Source: Tabrizicola soli (GTDB taxonomy: Bacteria; Pseudomonadota; Alphaproteobacteria; Rhodobacterales; Rhodobacteraceae). Taken from it: a DNA stretch of 64,000 nucleotides. Made by a program: the position numbers and the translations under genes. Numbering within the stretch: the first letter of the stretch is position 1; each line of letters begins with the position of its first letter. The stretch spans positions 1 through 64,000 of the forward strand of contig NZ_JAEACP010000013.1 in NCBI RefSeq assembly GCF_015999335.1, in the 5' to 3' direction. The notes beneath the pieces are model-generated. The model searched no databases. It had not been told where the DNA came from and worked only from the letters and a program-made list of their open reading frames with translations. Below are positions 62,626 to 64,000 of this stretch, piece by piece.

Positions 62626-64000
62626 ATGAAACCGATCCAACTCATCTCCCCCGTCGATGGCCGGGTCTACGCCGAGCGGATGCCGCTCTCCCCCGAGGCC
62701 GCCGATGCCGTGGTCGCCCGTGCCCGTGCGGCGCAGAAACCCTGGGCCGCACGGGCGCTGGAAGACCGCATCGCGCTGGTCCAGGCGGGCGTCGCCAGGC
62801 TGAACGCCATGTCCGAGGTGGTGGTCGAGGAGATCGCCTGGCAGATGGGCCGCCCCACCCGCTATGGCGGCGAATTCGGCGGCGTCAACGCGCGCACCGA
62901 CTACATGGCCTCGATCGCCGCCAGGACCCTTGCGCCGGAAATGATCGAGGACAGCGACAAGTTCCGCCGCTATCTCGCGCGGGAACCTGTGGGCGTGGTC
63001 TTCATCATCGCGCCCTGGAACTACCCCTACCTGACCACGATCAACACCCTCGTCCCCGCGCTGATCGCCGGGAACACGGTGGTGCTGAAACACGCCTCGC
63101 AGACCCTGCTGGTGGGCGAGCGGCTGGCCGAGGCCTTCCATGCCGCCGGGGTGCCGGAGGACGTGTTCCAGAACGTCGTCCTCGACCATGCCACCACCGA
63201 ACGGCTGATCGGGAGCCGCAGCTTCGGCTTCGTCAACTTCACCGGCTCGGTCGGCGGCGGGCAGGCCATCGAGCGCGCGGCGGCGGGCACCTTCACGCCG
63301 CTGGGGCTGGAACTCGGCGGCAAGGACCCGGGCTACGTGCGAGAGGATGCCAACCTGGACCTCGCGGTGGACGTGCTGATGGACGGCGCGATGTACAACG
63401 CCGGGCAATGCTGCTGCGGGATCGAGCGGATCTATGTCCATGAATCCCTCTTCGACAGCTTCGTCGAGAAATCCGTCGCCTGGGTCGGCCAGCTGAAGCT
63501 GGGCAACCCCTTCGACGCCTCGACCACCCTTGGCCCGATGGCGCACAAGCGCTTCGCCCAGACGGTGCGCGACCAGACCGCCGAGGCCATCGCCAAGGGC
63601 GCGAAGCCGCTCCTCGACCCATCGAGGTTCGCCGATGACGGCGGCGCCTATCTGGCCCCGCAGATTCTGGTCAACGTGGATCACTCCATGCGGGTGATGA
63701 AGGAGGAAAGCTTCGGCCCCGTGGTCGGTATCATGCCGGTCAAGAACGACGCCGAAGCCCTGGCCCTGATGAACGACTCCCCCTACGGCCTGACCGCTTC
63801 GATCTGGACGCAGGACTACGAGACCGCCGCCGCGCTCGGTGCGCAGGTGGAGACCGGGACCGTGTTCATGAACCGGGCCGACTACCTCGACCCTGCCCTC
63901 ACCTGGACGGGCGTCAAGGACACCGGGCGCGGCACCTCGCTGTCCTATCTCGGGTTCCATTCGGTTACCCGGCCGAAATCCTATCACCTCAAGAAAGCCT
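62626..64000 (+). CDS. Aldehyde dehydrogenase (3' end cut by window)
   Basis: 458 codons are visible, probably all but the stop. NAD-dependent ALDH with the motifs APWNYPYLTTINTLVPALIAGNTVVLKHASQ (split by normal variation), FTGSVGGGQAIERAAA, catalytic Glu in TPLGLELGGKDPGYV and catalytic Cys in YNAGQCCCGIERIYV. It starts at ATG 62626, 78 bases after the ligase stop, and reads the same way, so the two probably act in one catabolic route. The frame is open to the last base. Confidence 0.88.
   Translation, partial: MKPIQLISPVDGRVYAERMPLSPEAADAVVARARAAQKPWAARALEDRIALVQAGVARLNAMSEVVVEEIAWQMGRPTRYGGEFGGVNARTDYMASIAARTLAPEMIEDSDKFRRYLAREPVGVVFIIAPWNYPYLTTINTLVPALIAGNTVVLKHASQTLLVGERLAEAFHAAGVPEDVFQNVVLDHATTERLIGSRSFGFVNFTGSVGGGQAIERAAAGTFTPLGLELGGKDPGYVREDANLDLAVDVLMDGAMYNAGQCCCGIERIYVHESLFDSFVEKSVAWVGQLKLGNPFDASTTLGPMAHKRFAQTVRDQTAEAIAKGAKPLLDPSRFADDGGAYLAPQILVNVDHSMRVMKEESFGPVVGIMPVKNDAEALALMNDSPYGLTASIWTQDYETAAALGAQVETGTVFMNRADYLDPALTWTGVKDTGRGTSLSYLGFHSVTRPKSYHLKKA

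Noticed and set aside
60940-63987. 1015-residue minus-strand open frame
   Set aside because: Antisense to the ligase and the aldehyde dehydrogenase, whose catalytic motifs are clear.

Overview
The window is a piece of a high-GC alphaproteobacterial chromosome. The closest fit is the order Rhodobacterales (Rhodobacter/Paracoccus-like): the ortholog set looks rhodobacteral (an NtrC-type regulator paired with a small Hpt protein, a 57-residue membrane protein often mislabelled CTP synthetase in this group, DUF3775, a gcvT-gcvH-gcvP operon, short multi-hairpin intergenic repeats), codons are strongly G/C-ended, and TTTGCAAA sites lie upstream of a propionyl-CoA synthetase gene. The species cannot be named from the sequence alone.

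Layout. 1-125: right end of an IS5-type insertion sequence, directly against the thymidine kinase gene tdk. 671-7617: a DMT exporter, a degenerate M48-like membrane protein, then a tightly overlapped minus-strand nucleoside-salvage operon (cdd-deoA-deoB-add-upp plus a small secreted protein). 7755-18919: a VOC/bicupin protein, NADP-malic enzyme, propionyl-CoA synthetase with candidate ScfR/PccR sites, an Hpt plus sigma-54-type response-regulator pair, nadK, glyA and two envelope proteins. 19017-20785: a hydrolase, a tiny membrane protein and an SDR.

20878-33020: a 12.1-kb integrated element lying between 20-bp direct repeats, one of which is the 3' end of tRNA-Ala(CGC). It carries a P4-type tyrosine integrase, AlpA/excisionase-like HTH proteins, an 842-residue phage-virion-like protein without any capsid, portal or large-terminase gene, a compact three-gene cargo operon with an Xre regulator, an exported trypsin-like protease, and a minus-strand block of small phage-like proteins. 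It is the part of the window most likely to hold undescribed biology.

33144-45106: thioredoxin 2, DUF3775, an AzlCD exporter, the glycine cleavage operon behind a tandem glycine riboswitch, a MATE exporter, gltX, a small zincin and an N-terminally truncated metallo-beta-lactamase-fold gene. 45245-52482: a PfkB sugar kinase, a 19-repeat MORN protein, glutamine-dependent NAD synthetase, leuA behind a leucine-rich leader peptide, and an SDR. 52720-59036: the cell-shape cluster mreB-mreC-mreD-mrdA-rodA with a DUF1345 gene attached. 59095-64000: a GhrA-type reductase, a DMT transporter, a glutamine-synthetase-like ligase and an aldehyde dehydrogenase running off the end.

Between genes the window holds several families of dispersed palindromes: a 60-bp element (7685, 11256, 47864), twin-hairpin elements (15259, 38837, 51669), AAATAyTCC G/C-rich elements (4677, 42651, 49706), and GTAGG...CCTAC or GTCGGGGC-type hairpins, some starting at or touching a stop codon.
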